The notes beneath the pieces were generated by a model. The model did no database searches and was not told the origin of the DNA. It was given only the letters and a program-made list of their open reading frames with translations. Positions 41,929 through 55,013 of a DNA stretch of 64,000 nucleotides are shown piece by piece (the first letter of the stretch is position 1; each line of letters opens with the position of its first letter). A program made the translations under genes and the position numbers. The DNA lies in assembly GCA_964420405.1 (NCBI GenBank), contig CAYQTL010000017.1:1-64000 (forward strand), read 5' to 3'. Source of the DNA: CAYQTL01 sp964420405 (lineage in GTDB: Bacteria; Acidobacteriota; Thermoanaerobaculia; Thermoanaerobaculales; Sulfomarinibacteraceae).

Positions 41929-43454
41929 CAGGGCGCGTGACCGCACTGCTGACCGTCGTGGCGGTGCTGGTGGCGACCGCTGCGCCCGCCGCGGACCGGC
42001 CCCTCGAGCTGACCCTCGACGGGGCGATCCGGCTCGCCCTCGAGAACAACCCCTCCCTCGAGGTGGCCCGCTACGGTCCGCGGATCGCCGACACCTTCCC
42101 GCCGGAGGCCAGTGCCGCCTTCGACCCCCGCCTCGACGCCTCGGCGTACTGGCAGGACTCCACCAGCCAGCTGTCGGCGGTGCAGCAGTTCACGTTCCGC
42201 CCCGACGACGGTGGCGGCGACGAGCCGCCCCGCACGATCCCGGACCTGGAGCGCCGCGGCCTGGGCGCCGAGGCCAGCCTCCGGACCCGCTTCACCACCG
42301 GCGCCGAGCTGTCGCTCGACGCCTCCGTCGACCGCAGCGAGACCAGCTTCACCCCCCGGGAGTACGAGGGGAGCTGGACCCTGCAGCTGGTCCAGCCGCT
42401 GCTCGAGGACGCCTGGCGCGACGTCAACCTGGTGGAGGTACGCCAGGCCGAGAACCGCGCCGTCCAGAGCCGATGGGAGCTGCGCCGGACCGTTCTCGAC
42501 CTCGTCGAGCAGGTCGAGCGCACCTACTGGGAGCTGGTGCTGGCGCGACGGGTGGTCGACATCCGCCGGTTCGGCCTGCGGCTCGCCGCGGAGCAGCTCG
42601 AGCTCAACCGGGACCTGGTCGACACCGGCCGCGCGGTCCGCTCCGACCTGCTGTCGGCCGAGGCCGAGCGGGCCTCCAGGCGAGCCGACCTGGAGCAGGC
42701 CCTCGGCAGGGTACGGATGCTGGAGGTGACGCTGCGGCGGCTGCTGCTTCCGGTCGAGGGCGACCCGGAGCTGGTGCCCGTCCCGGTCGACCGGCCACTG
42801 GCCACGCCGGTCGACCTCGACCCGACCGCGAGCGTCGACACTGCCCTGAAGCGCCGCCCGGAGCTGGCCGCCGAGCGGATCGAGATCGCCAACCGGGTGC
42901 TCGACGTGCGCGCCCGCGAGGACGCACTCGACCCCGAGCTCGACCTGGTCGCCTCCTACGGCCGCACCAGCCTCGGTGCCGACCTGACGGGCGGCACCGA
43001 GCACCTGGTCGACAGCTCGCCGTACGACACCGTCCGCATCGGCGTCCAGATCGGCCTGCCCCTGACCCGCCGCGGCGAGGCCGCCCGCTGGGAGCGGGCC
43101 CGCCTGGACCGCGACCGCGCCGAGGCCGCCCTCCAGGACCTCGCCCTGCGGGTCGCGGAGCAGGTCCGCGCGACCGCGGTCGAGGTCGAGACCCAGTGGC
43201 CCCGGGTCGCCGCCACCCGCGACGCCGTCACGGCCCGCGAGGAGGAGCTGCGCATCGAGCAGGACCGCTACGAGGTCGGCATGGCCCGTCACCTCGACGT
43301 GCTCCTCGTCCAGCGGCTGCTGATCGAGGCCCGGGTCGAAGCGGCGACCGCCCGCGTGCGGTACCGCCAGGCGCTGGCGTCGCTGTACCGCGCCGAGGGC
43401 ACCTTGCTCGACCGCCGCGGGATCGCGATCCCCGGCCCGGGGGACGCGCCGTGA
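41925..43454 (+). CDS. TolC-family outer-membrane efflux channel
   Basis: 509 residues. Signal peptide (ALLTVVAVLVATAAPAA) is followed by LELTLDGAIRLALENNPSLE, the standard TolC N-terminal motif. Long amphipathic helices with Glu/Arg-rich heptads occupy about 165-260 and 400-490. The GTG at 41925 has GGGAGGACGAGC upstream and overlaps the preceding stop. It completes the tripartite RND system and shows the organism has an outer membrane. Confidence 0.93.
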   Translation: MTGRVTALLTVVAVLVATAAPAADRPLELTLDGAIRLALENNPSLEVARYGPRIADTFPPEASAAFDPRLDASAYWQDSTSQLSAVQQFTFRPDDGGGDEPPRTIPDLERRGLGAEASLRTRFTTGAELSLDASVDRSETSFTPREYEGSWTLQLVQPLLEDAWRDVNLVEVRQAENRAVQSRWELRRTVLDLVEQVERTYWELVLARRVVDIRRFGLRLAAEQLELNRDLVDTGRAVRSDLLSAEAERASRRADLEQALGRVRMLEVTLRRLLLPVEGDPELVPVPVDRPLATPVDLDPTASVDTALKRRPELAAERIEIANRVLDVRAREDALDPELDLVASYGRTSLGADLTGGTEHLVDSSPYDTVRIGVQIGLPLTRRGEAARWERARLDRDRAEAALQDLALRVAEQVRATAVEVETQWPRVAATRDAVTAREEELRIEQDRYEVGMARHLDVLLVQRLLIEARVEAATARVRYRQALASLYRAEGTLLDRRGIAIPGPGDAP

Positions 43455-43465
43455 ACCGTGCACGA

Positions 43466-44920
43466 TCAGCCGGGGGGGAGGGCCGCCGCCGGCGCGAGCC
43501 AGCGCACGTACGGCCCCTCGAGCGGCACCACGTACTGGCGGGCGACTCCCTCCGGCAGGGCCGTCAGCGACAGCTCGCGCGGCGGCTGCGCCGGCCGCTC
43601 CGCGTCCGCCGTCCACATCAGCTGCGTCGTCACGTCCGCCGCCGGCTGGAGCGCCCCCACCAACAGCGAGACCGCGAGGACCCGGACGGCCGCGGGCGCC
43701 GCCCCGGCCAGGCGCCGCGTCCACGGCAGGCGGAGCACCAGCACCGCCACGACGAAGAGCGACGGCACGGAGGTGCGCGACACGAGATCGTTGAAGTTCC
43801 CGACGTAGGCCAGCGGGAGCATCACGAGGGTGACGGCTGCGGGCCACAGCCACACCGTGGCGTCTCCCGCACCCCGCGCCCCGATCTCTTCCGCCGCCCC
43901 CCCCGGCCGGTACAACGCCGCGAGGGCCACCAGCGGCACCCCGACCTCCACCGCCACGAACAGGGCCCACATCGCGGGGCCGCGGCCGGGCCCGAGCGAC
44001 TCCCAGATCCATCCCGCCGGGACACCCGCCCGCTCCGACCCGAGCAGGTAGGCGGAGGCCACGACCACGAACGGCACCGTCAGCGCCGCGCCGACAGCCA
44101 GGCCGGCGAGCCGCGACCGGCGCCGGAGCAGGCTCGACACCAGAAGCGGCGCCAGACCCAGGGCGGCGAACGGGCTCCACAGCACGACCACTGCCGCGAC
44201 CGCGCCCAGCGCCGGCGCCGGCCATCGGTGCTCGTGGCCGTGGACCGCCAGCGCCGCTCCGATCCAGCCGGCGAGTCCGTGCTGCGGCGTCCAGAACAGC
44301 AGCGAGGGGTTCGACGAGTACTGGGCGAAGCCGGACCACCACTGCATCAGGTCCTGGCTCCGGCCGCCCACCAGGAGCACTCCGAGGGCGTCCATGCCGT
44401 TGACGCCGAGCCACACGACCATCGCGATCCAGGCGATCCGCCCGCTGAGCCTCGAGAGCCAGGCCGCGGTCAGCCCCAACCCGAGAGCCGTCCACACCAG
44501 GAGCGCGGCGTGCGCGCCGTCGAGCCCGGCGAGCTTGCCGAAGGCGGCGGCCGGGAGGTAGTAGCCGACGCCGTAGGACAGCAGACCGGGATCCTCGGGA
44601 CCCCGATCGCGGTACACCACCGGCCACGGCTCGACCGTGAGGTCGTGCAGCACCGCGTTGTGCTTGTACCAGTCGAGGCGCTGGTGGCCGACGGCCCCGG
44701 CGCCCGACACCAGGGCCAGCACCACCACCAGCGAAACGGCGAGGACGCGATCGAGCCGGGTGGACCGGCGGTGCGACAGCCGGACGTGCCGCACGAGCCC
44801 GACCGCGAGGGCCGCGGCCAGCGCGAGCCCGACCGGGATCCCCACCGACGGCCGCACCCAGCCGGCGAGGAAGAACGCCGCGGGCGCGGCGAGGTAGAGC
44901 AGGCTCAGGCGCGGGAGCAC
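43466..44920 (-). CDS. Polytopic membrane protein of unknown function (possible GT-C enzyme)
   Basis: 484 residues with about ten to twelve hydrophobic segments. A longer extracytoplasmic loop after the second helix contains VYRDRGPEDPGLLSYGVGYY. The DRGPED acidic stretch could be the catalytic loop of a GT-C transferase, but no firm motif is visible. GTG start at 44920 has no ribosome-binding site; see the adjacent promoter entry. Its 3' end is 11 bp from the convergent TolC gene. Confidence 0.7.
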   Translation of the reverse strand: MLPRLSLLYLAAPAAFFLAGWVRPSVGIPVGLALAAALAVGLVRHVRLSHRRSTRLDRVLAVSLVVVLALVSGAGAVGHQRLDWYKHNAVLHDLTVEPWPVVYRDRGPEDPGLLSYGVGYYLPAAAFGKLAGLDGAHAALLVWTALGLGLTAAWLSRLSGRIAWIAMVVWLGVNGMDALGVLLVGGRSQDLMQWWSGFAQYSSNPSLLFWTPQHGLAGWIGAALAVHGHEHRWPAPALGAVAAVVVLWSPFAALGLAPLLVSSLLRRRSRLAGLAVGAALTVPFVVVASAYLLGSERAGVPAGWIWESLGPGRGPAMWALFVAVEVGVPLVALAALYRPGGAAEEIGARGAGDATVWLWPAAVTLVMLPLAYVGNFNDLVSRTSVPSLFVVAVLVLRLPWTRRLAGAAPAAVRVLAVSLLVGALQPAADVTTQLMWTADAERPAQPPRELSLTALPEGVARQYVVPLEGPYVRWLAPAAALPPG

Positions 44921-44926
44921 CGCCGA

Positions 44927-44932
44927 ATTCTA
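44927..44932 (-). promoter_or_regulatory. -10 box TAGAAT (minus strand) just before the GTG at 44920
   Basis: On the minus strand GGTAGAATTCGGCG precedes GTG by a few bases. TAGAAT at this distance places +1 at about the start codon, implying a leaderless mRNA. It is the second such case here after 8665-8670. Confidence 0.45.
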
Positions 44933-44967
44933 CCGCCGACACGAGCCCGCCTGACCGGACGGGCGGA

Positions 44968-45702
44968 ATGACGACACGGGGACGGGTCCGGATCGGGACC
45001 TCGGGATGGCGGTACGACCACTGGCGAGGGCCGTTCTACCCGGAGGAGCTGCCCACCGGCAGGTGGCTGAAGCACTACGCGCAGCGCTTCGACGCCGTGG
45101 AGGTGAACCGGACCTTCTACAGCCTGCCCGACCGGTCGGTCCTCGAAGGGTGGGCCGCCGGGACCCCGGACGGGTTCATGTTCGCCGTCAAGGCGAGCCG
45201 GTACCTGACCCACATGAAGAAGCTCAAGGACCCCGACGAGCCCCTCGCGAACCTGCTCGAGGTGGCCCGCGGCCTCGGACCGAAGCTCGGGCCCCTGCTC
45301 TTCCAGCTGCCCCCCGCGTGGCGGGCCGACCCCGGCCGCCTCGACGCCTTTCTCGACGCCGTCCCCGACGACGTCCGGGTCGCGGTGGAGACGCGCGACG
45401 AGAGCTGGTTCGACGACCGGGTGCTACGCGTGCTCGCGGACCACGGCGCCGCCTTCTGCATCTGGCACCTCGGCGGGACCCTGTCGCCGAAGGAGGTCAC
45501 GGCCGATCTCGTGTACGTCCGGCTGCACGGGCCGGGTGACTCCTACGAGGGCCGCTACGACCGCCGCACTCTCGCCGGCTGGGCCGGCGCCGTCTGCAGC
45601 TGGCGCGACGCCGGCCGCGACGTCCACTGCTACTTCGACAACGACCAGGACGGGTACGCCCCGGTCAACGCCCGCGAGCTGGCGGAGATGGTCGGGGGCT
45701 GA
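44968..45702 (+). CDS. DUF72 family protein (TIM-barrel, YecE-like)
   Basis: 244 residues with RIGTSGWRYDHWRGPFYPEEL at the start, VEVNRTFYSLP, and FDNDQDGYAPVNARELAEMV at the end, all DUF72 hallmarks. The family is a TIM barrel near sugar-isomerase-type enzymes, with no settled biochemical role. It is divergent from the membrane protein gene. Confidence 0.93.
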   Translation: MTTRGRVRIGTSGWRYDHWRGPFYPEELPTGRWLKHYAQRFDAVEVNRTFYSLPDRSVLEGWAAGTPDGFMFAVKASRYLTHMKKLKDPDEPLANLLEVARGLGPKLGPLLFQLPPAWRADPGRLDAFLDAVPDDVRVAVETRDESWFDDRVLRVLADHGAAFCIWHLGGTLSPKEVTADLVYVRLHGPGDSYEGRYDRRTLAGWAGAVCSWRDAGRDVHCYFDNDQDGYAPVNARELAEMVGG

Positions 45703-45730
45703 CCGCGCGCGAGACCGCGGTCCGCGCCGC

Positions 45731-45875
45731 GCCCTCGTCCGCGTCCGTGCCCTCGATGGGTTGGCAGATGCAGCGGCGTCGACACGCACCCGTGCGACGA
45801 CCCGGGCGCTGCCGCAGCCGACGTTCCTGCCGCTGCATCGAGGCACGGACGCGGGCTCGGGCAGGGACGAGGGGC
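45731..45875. repeat. Dispersed inverted-repeat element, copy 2
   Basis: The left arm (GCCCTCGTCC, 45731-45740; GCGTCCGTGCCCTCGATG, 45741-45758; GATGCAGCGG, 45768-45777) pairs with the right arm (CCGCTGCATC, 45830-45839; CATCGAGGCACGGACGC, 45836-45852; GGACGAGGGG, 45865-45874). The left arm has a 12-base insertion relative to the right. The right arm is nearly identical to 8500-8525. It fills the spacer between the convergent DUF72 and Fpg/Nei genes. Confidence 0.8.
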
Positions 45876-45900
45876 GGCAGCGGCCTCGGGCCGCGGCGGC

Positions 45901-46683
45901 TCAGCGTCGCTGGTGGTCGGGGCACAGGTATCCCGCGCGGCCCGAGACCTTCAGCCTGACGATGGTGCCGCCGCAGCGCGGGCAGGTTGCGCCGTCCTCG
46001 CGATGGGGCAGCAGCCAGTCGCCGGGGATCCGGTCCGGGTCGGCGCCGCGCTCGATGCCGTCCTTCAGCACCCTGCGGACCTCGCCGACGAGGTCGCGGC
46101 GCTCGCCGCCGTCGAGCTCCGACAGCGGCGTCTCCGGGTGGAGCCCGTGTTGGAAGAGGATCTCGTCCACCCACACGTTGCCGAGGCCCGCCACCACCGC
46201 CTGGTTCATGAGGGTCGGCTTGACCGCCCCCCGACGGTCCACGAGCCGGTCGAGGAATCCGTCCTCGTCCACCGCGAGCGCGTCGGGGCCCAGCCCCCGA
46301 CCGGCGAGGTAGCCGTCGAGGTCGCGTGCGAGGTCGATCTCCCCGAACCTCCGGGGGCACACGTAGGCCAGGTGCATGCCGTCGTCGAGGTCGAGCCGCA
46401 GCCAGGTGTGCCCGGGCTCGTCGTCCGGATCGCCGAACGCCTCCAGCCAGCCTGTCATGCCGAAGTGCAGCACCAGCCACGGCCCGTCGCCGAGGCGGGC
46501 GAACAGGTGCTTGCCGTGGCGATGGGAGCCCGACACGCGGCGGCCCGACACTTCCCGGCGCAGGTGGTCGGCCGACACCAGGAGCAGCGCCGAGTCCGGC
46601 ACCCCCGCATGCTCGACGCGCCGCCCGACCGCGGTGGCGTCGAGGTACCGCTTGCGCAGCTCGACGTCAGGAAGCTCCGGCAC
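45901..46683 (-). CDS. Fpg/Nei-family DNA glycosylase/AP lyase
   Basis: 260 residues. The catalytic N-terminus Pro-Glu-Leu-Pro (after Met) and Lys58 (SHRHGKHLF) are present, as is the helix-two-turn-helix VVAGLGNVWVDEILF. The C-terminal zinc finger is CPRCGG...YLCPDH, with the last ligand His instead of the usual Cys. It repairs oxidised bases. GTG start 46683 follows GAGGAGG. It overlaps the sucrose-phosphate synthase gene end by 17 bp. Confidence 0.92.
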   Translation of the reverse strand: MPELPDVELRKRYLDATAVGRRVEHAGVPDSALLLVSADHLRREVSGRRVSGSHRHGKHLFARLGDGPWLVLHFGMTGWLEAFGDPDDEPGHTWLRLDLDDGMHLAYVCPRRFGEIDLARDLDGYLAGRGLGPDALAVDEDGFLDRLVDRRGAVKPTLMNQAVVAGLGNVWVDEILFQHGLHPETPLSELDGGERRDLVGEVRRVLKDGIERGADPDRIPGDWLLPHREDGATCPRCGGTIVRLKVSGRAGYLCPDHQRR

Positions 46684-48919
46684 GAACGACCTCCTCGTTC
46701 CGGTCCGTCGACCGTCCTCCGTCGACGCCGAGCCGAGCGGGATCAACCTCCGCTTCGAGAAACCGGTAGTGCTCGATCCCCTCGAGCACCCCGGCCGCGC
46801 ACGCCCGTCCGGCGAAGGAGACCCTCGGGCTGCCCTCCAGACGGCGGAGCCGCCGGTCGGCCCCGGCCACCACCACCCCGAGGGTGTCGCCCGCGAGCAT
46901 GTCGAGGTCGGCCCCGGCGGCCCCGGCGACGAGGAACCGCTCCATCGGCAGCCCCCATCGCATCGCCAGCCAGCGCAGCGCCTGGCCCTTCGACGCGCGG
47001 ATCGGGACCACGTCGAGGAACATCCCGTGGGACAGGAGCACCCCCGCGCGCAGCCCTTCCCGGCGCAGGATGCGGCGGATCTCACGCTCCCGGGGCGCCA
47101 GCCGCGGGTCGACGAGGAAGCTGATCTTGAACCGCCCCTGTTCGGCCTCGTCCTGCGGGCTCAGTCCCAGGACCCGGGCGAGGACCGCCCGGATCGGCAG
47201 CGGGTTCCACTGGAAGTCGATGTGCCGGCTCCACAGCTCGTCCCGGATGAGCCGCCCGCCCGCCACGGAGGTGTGGATCTCGCAGCCTGCCGAGGTGACG
47301 AACGCGTCCGGTTCCGGCGCGTTCCATCGCCGCAGCTCCGACCGCGCACCCTCCAGCGAGCGCCCGGAGACGGCGATCAATGCCAACGGGGCATCCGACT
47401 CCCGCAGTCGCGCCCGGAGACGGTCGAGCGAGCGACGCTCGCCGACCAGCGCCTCGTCGATCTCGCACACCAGGAACCGGTCCGCGGTCGGCAACCGCAC
47501 GGTGCGCTGGCGGCGGGCGGTCCGGCGGCGTCCCCGGACCCGTCGGACCACCTCGAGGTACCGCTCCACGTGGCCGTCCCAGGTGTAGTGGCGGCGGACG
47601 TTGCGGAGCCCCCTGTCGGCGAGGCGCCGCCACCGGCTGCCGTCCGCCAGAAGCTCGAGCAGGGACGCACCGATCGCGCCGGGGTCGAGCGGGTCCACCA
47701 GCGCCCCGTTGCGGAGGTTCGACACGATGTCCCGCGGACCGCCGTCGTCCGTCGCCACCAGCGGCAGCCCGCTCGCCGCCGCCTCGATCAGGGTCAGGCC
47801 GAACGGCTCCGTCAGAGCCGGGTTCACGAACACCCCCCGCCGCAGCGCCGCGAGGCGGTACAGCGACGGCACGTCGTCCGGGTCGTGGTGCTTCGGGTAC
47901 GCCACGCGGCCGTAGAGGTCGTAGCGGTCGACGTCGAGGAACAGGCCCGTGTAGATCTCGCGGGGCGCCGGGTCGAGCTGGGAGACGTCGTCCCGGTTGC
48001 CGACCATCAGCACGAGGTTCGCGCGCCGCCGCAGCTCCGGCGACCGGCCGTAGGCGGCGATCAGCCCGTGGAGGTTCTTCCGCTCGTCCGGCCTCGCGAG
48101 GGCGAGGACCACGGGCAGCCCGGGGCGCTCCAGGAAGCGGTCGACCTCGGCCGCGATCGGGGGCTCGGGCTCGCCGGGGCGCGGCGGCCGGAACCTCTCC
48201 AGGTCGACACCGGGTGGGATCACGACCATCCGCCGGGAGTCGTGGTTGTCGTACATCCCGTACTGCGACTCCACCTCCTGCCCGGTGCTCGTGATCACCG
48301 CCGCGGCGGCGTCGAGAGCCCGTTCCTCGGCCTCGATCCGCTCGCCGATCCGGTAGACCGACTCGAGCCGCTCCCGGCTCGAGCCCGCCGCCAACAGCCG
48401 GCGCCGCTTCTCCCGCCCCAGGGAATGGCCGGTGAACACCAGCGGCACGCCGAGAAGACCGGCCACCCGCGCGCCGGCGAGACCGGCGTCGGCGTAGTGG
48501 CCGTGGATCACGTCCGGGACCCGGCCGGCGCGCCGCACGTGCTGCAGCACCCGGTCGACGCACACGTCCAGGTACCGCCACAGCACCTCCTTTCGCAGGT
48601 ATCGCCGGGGACCGAAGTCGACCCGCACCAGCCGCGCCCCGGGACCCAGCCGCTCCTCCGGCACCGCGTAGTCGTCGGCGACCTTCGGGTCGACCACCCG
48701 CCTCGTCACCAGGTCCACACCGTCCACATCGGGATGGCGGCCGAGCGCGCGCGCCAGCTCGAGCACGTACAGCACCTGCCCGCCGGTGTCGGCGTCGCGC
48801 CCCAGCTCCGGATCGGTCCCTCGGATCAGGCCGTGGAGGCTGAGCATCAGAACGGAGACGCCGCTCCGATCGGCGCCCTCCTGAACCCCACTCCGCTCGC
48901 TCCCGTGGCTCCCGGTCAT
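46667..48919 (-). CDS. Sucrose-phosphate synthase with C-terminal (probably inactive) phosphatase-like domain
   Basis: 750 residues. The GT4 domain (about 20-460) starts VLMLSLHGLIRG and has RDADTGGQVLYVLELARALG, ARPDERKNLHGLIAAYG and NPALTEPFGLTLIEAAASG. The second half (about 475-740) is a HAD domain like sucrose-phosphate phosphatase, but motif I reads EID (Glu486 for the nucleophile Asp) and the metal loop reads AGAAGADLDML for the usual GDSGND. The enzyme would make sucrose-6-phosphate from UDP-glucose and fructose-6-phosphate. ATG 48919 chosen; GTG 48928 is possible. Confidence 0.9.
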   Translation of the reverse strand: MTGSHGSERSGVQEGADRSGVSVLMLSLHGLIRGTDPELGRDADTGGQVLYVLELARALGRHPDVDGVDLVTRRVVDPKVADDYAVPEERLGPGARLVRVDFGPRRYLRKEVLWRYLDVCVDRVLQHVRRAGRVPDVIHGHYADAGLAGARVAGLLGVPLVFTGHSLGREKRRRLLAAGSSRERLESVYRIGERIEAEERALDAAAAVITSTGQEVESQYGMYDNHDSRRMVVIPPGVDLERFRPPRPGEPEPPIAAEVDRFLERPGLPVVLALARPDERKNLHGLIAAYGRSPELRRRANLVLMVGNRDDVSQLDPAPREIYTGLFLDVDRYDLYGRVAYPKHHDPDDVPSLYRLAALRRGVFVNPALTEPFGLTLIEAAASGLPLVATDDGGPRDIVSNLRNGALVDPLDPGAIGASLLELLADGSRWRRLADRGLRNVRRHYTWDGHVERYLEVVRRVRGRRRTARRQRTVRLPTADRFLVCEIDEALVGERRSLDRLRARLRESDAPLALIAVSGRSLEGARSELRRWNAPEPDAFVTSAGCEIHTSVAGGRLIRDELWSRHIDFQWNPLPIRAVLARVLGLSPQDEAEQGRFKISFLVDPRLAPREREIRRILRREGLRAGVLLSHGMFLDVVPIRASKGQALRWLAMRWGLPMERFLVAGAAGADLDMLAGDTLGVVVAGADRRLRRLEGSPRVSFAGRACAAGVLEGIEHYRFLEAEVDPARLGVDGGRSTDRNEEVVRAGAS

Positions 48920-49238
48920 CTCGATCACCGTGCTGCTCCGTCGGGCTCCCGGTCGGGGACCGTCGTCCGTGGTCCTCCCGGTGACACCTCGATCGTTGCC
49001 GCCGATCGTCCGTCCTACGACCCGGACCCGACCCAGACGGTCCCGGGGCGTCGCCCCACGGTGAGACCGGCAGGCCACACGCCGGAGTACCGGACCGACT
49101 CCGCGCAGGCGGGGCCCGGCCCCACCCGGACCTGCGTCCGGTCCCGGTGGAACCTGGGGCGCGATCGGGAGGATGCTCGGGGCGCAGACCGTGGTGCGGG
49201 CCTCCAGGGGCTCCGTCCGCGGCGTCCGGAGGTGCACC
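48920..49238. other. Divergent promoter spacer between SPS and PEP synthase genes
   Basis: A 319-bp G+C-rich spacer with no gene and no clear -10/-35. An ATG at 49173 is in frame with PEP synthase but lies before any family similarity. Confidence 0.4.
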
Positions 49239-51734
<2,496 letters not shown>

Positions 51735-54700
51735 AGCGCCTCGAGCATGGTCGCGATCGCCGCCTCGAGCTGGACGTCCTCGCCCCGCAGTGCCGCGGCC
51801 GGGTCGTCCGGCACCTCGAGGTCGGGCTCGACGCCCCAGCCCTCCATGATCCACCGGCCGTCGGGCGAGTAGGTCCCGACGTTGGGGATCACCGGCGCCG
51901 AGCCGTCGACCAGCCCGGGGTTGCCCGACAGGCCCACGACGCCGCCCCAGGTCCGCGTGCCGATCAGCGGCCCGAGCCCGGCGTGGCGGAACATCCACGG
52001 GAACATGTCCCCGCTCGATCCCGACAGCTCGTTCATCAGCAGGCACTTGGGGCCGAAGTGGGCGTCATGGGGCACGGGCTGGTCGAGGCCGTCGCGGCGT
52101 GCGCGGTACATCAGCGGCGGCCGGTCGAGCATCTCGAGGAACCGGTGGGGCGTCCAGCCGCCGCCGTTGAACCGCTGGTCGACGATCAGAGCCTGCCGGT
52201 CCTGCTGGGGGAAGAACTGCTCCACCAGCAGGTTGAGCCCGGACGGAACGTAGTTCGGGATGTGCACGTAGCCGACGCGGCCGCCGGTGGCCTCGTCCAC
52301 CGCACGGCGCGCATCCTCGACCCACGCCCGGTAGCGCAGGTTCCGCTCCCAGTCGAGGTCCCGCGCCCGGACGACCACGTCGCGGGCGGCGTCCGCGGCG
52401 CCGGGCGACGGCCCGACGGTCAGCACCACCTCGCGACCCTCCAGGCCCAGGAACGGCTTCCACGGGTCCTCCGCCGGGTCCACCGGCACGCCGTTGACCG
52501 CGAGCAGGTACTCGCCCTCGGCCACGTCCACCCCGGGCTCCGCGAGCGGGCTGCGCAGCTCGGAGTCCCACTCCGGGCCGACGTAGATCCGCCCGAACCG
52601 GTAGCCGCCGTCTGCGAGCTCGAAGTCGACTCCGAGGAGCCCCACGCCGGGCCCATCGGGACCGCCGCCCCCCGACGGTGGCCGGTAGCGGGCGTGGCTC
52701 ACGTTGAGCTCGCCGAGCATCTCCCGGATCACGTGGCTGACGTCCGCACGGGACGCGCAGTCGGGCAGCATGGCGGCGAAGCGCTCGCGGACCGCCGCCC
52801 AGTCGAGGCCGTGCATCGCGGGGTCGTAGAAGAAGTCGCGGAACAGCCGCCACGTGTCGTCGAACACCTGCCGCCACTCGGCCCGGGGCTCGACCACCAT
52901 GACCATCCCGTCCGACACGACCTCGGCCGCCTCGGCGTCGGGTCCGACCTCGGACAGGGACGGCGATCCGGATCCGCCCGCCCGGTGCGCGATCGTCGTC
53001 CCGTCGGCCGCCAGCTCGAACGCCGCCGGACCCGTCACCACCGTCCGCTCCTCGGCGTCGGGATCGGCCGGGTCGAGCAGCTGCAGCCGCGGCTCGTCGT
53101 CACCGCCGCCGCCCGACCTGCGCAGGTACAGCAGGTGCCCGTCGGCCGTGACCGCCAGACCGGCGAACGCACCCGGCGCGGCCGGCAGGCGGTAGGCGCG
53201 CCGCTGGAGACCGTCGAGCTCGATCGCGACCGGCGGCGGTCCGTCGACCGGGCCCTCCTCGACGGTCGCGTCCGCCTCCGCGTCGCCCTCGTCCCACGCC
53301 ACCTCGTCGCTGCGCGAGCGCAGCGGCCGCTCGACGTCGTCCCGCAGCGGCATCGCCATCAGGACCTGCGTGTCGCGGTGGACCCACGCGAGCTCGATCT
53401 CGCTGTAGGTCGGCTCGTAGACCCGCCGCGCGACGAAGTACAGCACCTCCCCGTCGCGGTCGAACACCGGCTGCGACTCGTCGGCGAGTGGGCTCGTCAC
53501 CCGGTACGCCTCCGACGCCGCCACGTCGTACAGCCAGAGCGACCGGATCGAGTGGCCGGCCGGCTCCGTGAGGTCGAAGGCGACGAAGCGACTGTCGGGC
53601 GAGAACGAGACCGTCCGTCGCTCGCCGGGGTTCGGGCTCGCCCACGGGTCGGTCGCGATCCGCTCGAGGTCGCCGGCGGCCACGGTACACAGCCACAGGT
53701 CGCCGGTCTTCTCCTGGAACACGAGCCGTTCGGAGTCCGGCGACCACGTCGGCGGGTAGTAGAACGTCCGGTGACCCGAGGTGATCTGCCGCTCCTCGCC
53801 GCGTCCGTCACTCGGGACGATGTGCAGCTCGTACTCTCCCGACCGGTCCGAGAAGAAGGCGATCCAGCGCCCGTCGGGGCTCCACGACGGGTACCGCTCC
53901 GCCACCCCGGAGGTGCGCGTCAGGTTGCGCGGGGCGCCGTGCTCGGCAGGCAGCGTCCAGATGTCGCCCCGGGCCTCGACCGCGATCCGCTCCCCGCCGG
54001 GCGCGACCGAGAAGCGACCGATCGCGTCGGCGACGTCGAGCGGCCGCGATCGGAGCCCGGCCCGCGCACCGGGCACGCGCACCTCGACCACCCGGTCCGT
54101 CAGGCTCGCGAGGTCGAGGACCCGCAGCTCCGCGCCGAGAGAGAACACGATCTCGCCGCCGCCATCCACGCCGGGGCCGACCGCCGGCTGCCGGACGTCG
54201 TGGTCGGTGAAGAAGGTGAGCTGTCGGCGCTCCCCCGTCGTCGGGTCGAGCGCCCACAGGTTGCGCCGGTGGGCCGGGCCGGCGTCGGACACGAAGACCA
54301 CGGTGCCGCCGTGCCACATGGGGGTGCCGTCGGTACCGATCCACTCGGTCAGCCGCCGGAAGTCCCCCGTCTGCAGGTCGGCGAGCCACAGATCCGACGC
54401 GCTGCCTCCCACGTACCGCTTCCAGCCGCCGACCCAGCCGGCCGTGATCGGCTCGTAGAGCAGGAAGCGCCCGTCGGGGCCGAGGGCCGCCTCGGCGCCG
54501 TAGGGAACCGGCAGCAGCTCGGGCATCCCGCCCTCCGGTGCGACGGTGAACAGCTCGGTCCGGGCCAGCAGACCGCTGCGGGCGGGTGCGAAGTACAGCA
54601 GGCGCCCGTCGGATGTCCAGTCGCACAGCACCTGCCACGACGGCTCGTGGGTCACGCGCCGGGGCACGCCGCCCGCGGCCGGCACCACGTACAGCTCGGG

Positions 54701-55013
54701 GTCGCCGTCGTAGTCGGCGACGAACGCGATCCGGGTCCCGTCGGGGCTGTACCGGGGCCGCCGGACGTCCCCCGCCGGGCTCGCCAGCGGCGTCGCCACG
54801 CCCCCCTCGCGCGGCACCTGCCACAGTGCGTCGGCGTACCGGAACGTGATGTGGGTCGCCGAGATGTCGGGGTCCCGCAGCATCCCGGCATGGGGCGCCG
54901 CCGCCCCGTCACCCGACGCCCCGGCGCTCGTCGTCATCACCGCCGCGATCGCCGCTCCGGCGAGGCGAAACCACGCTCCCGTCCGTCCCCTCATCGTCTC
55001 CTCCTCGGCTCTG

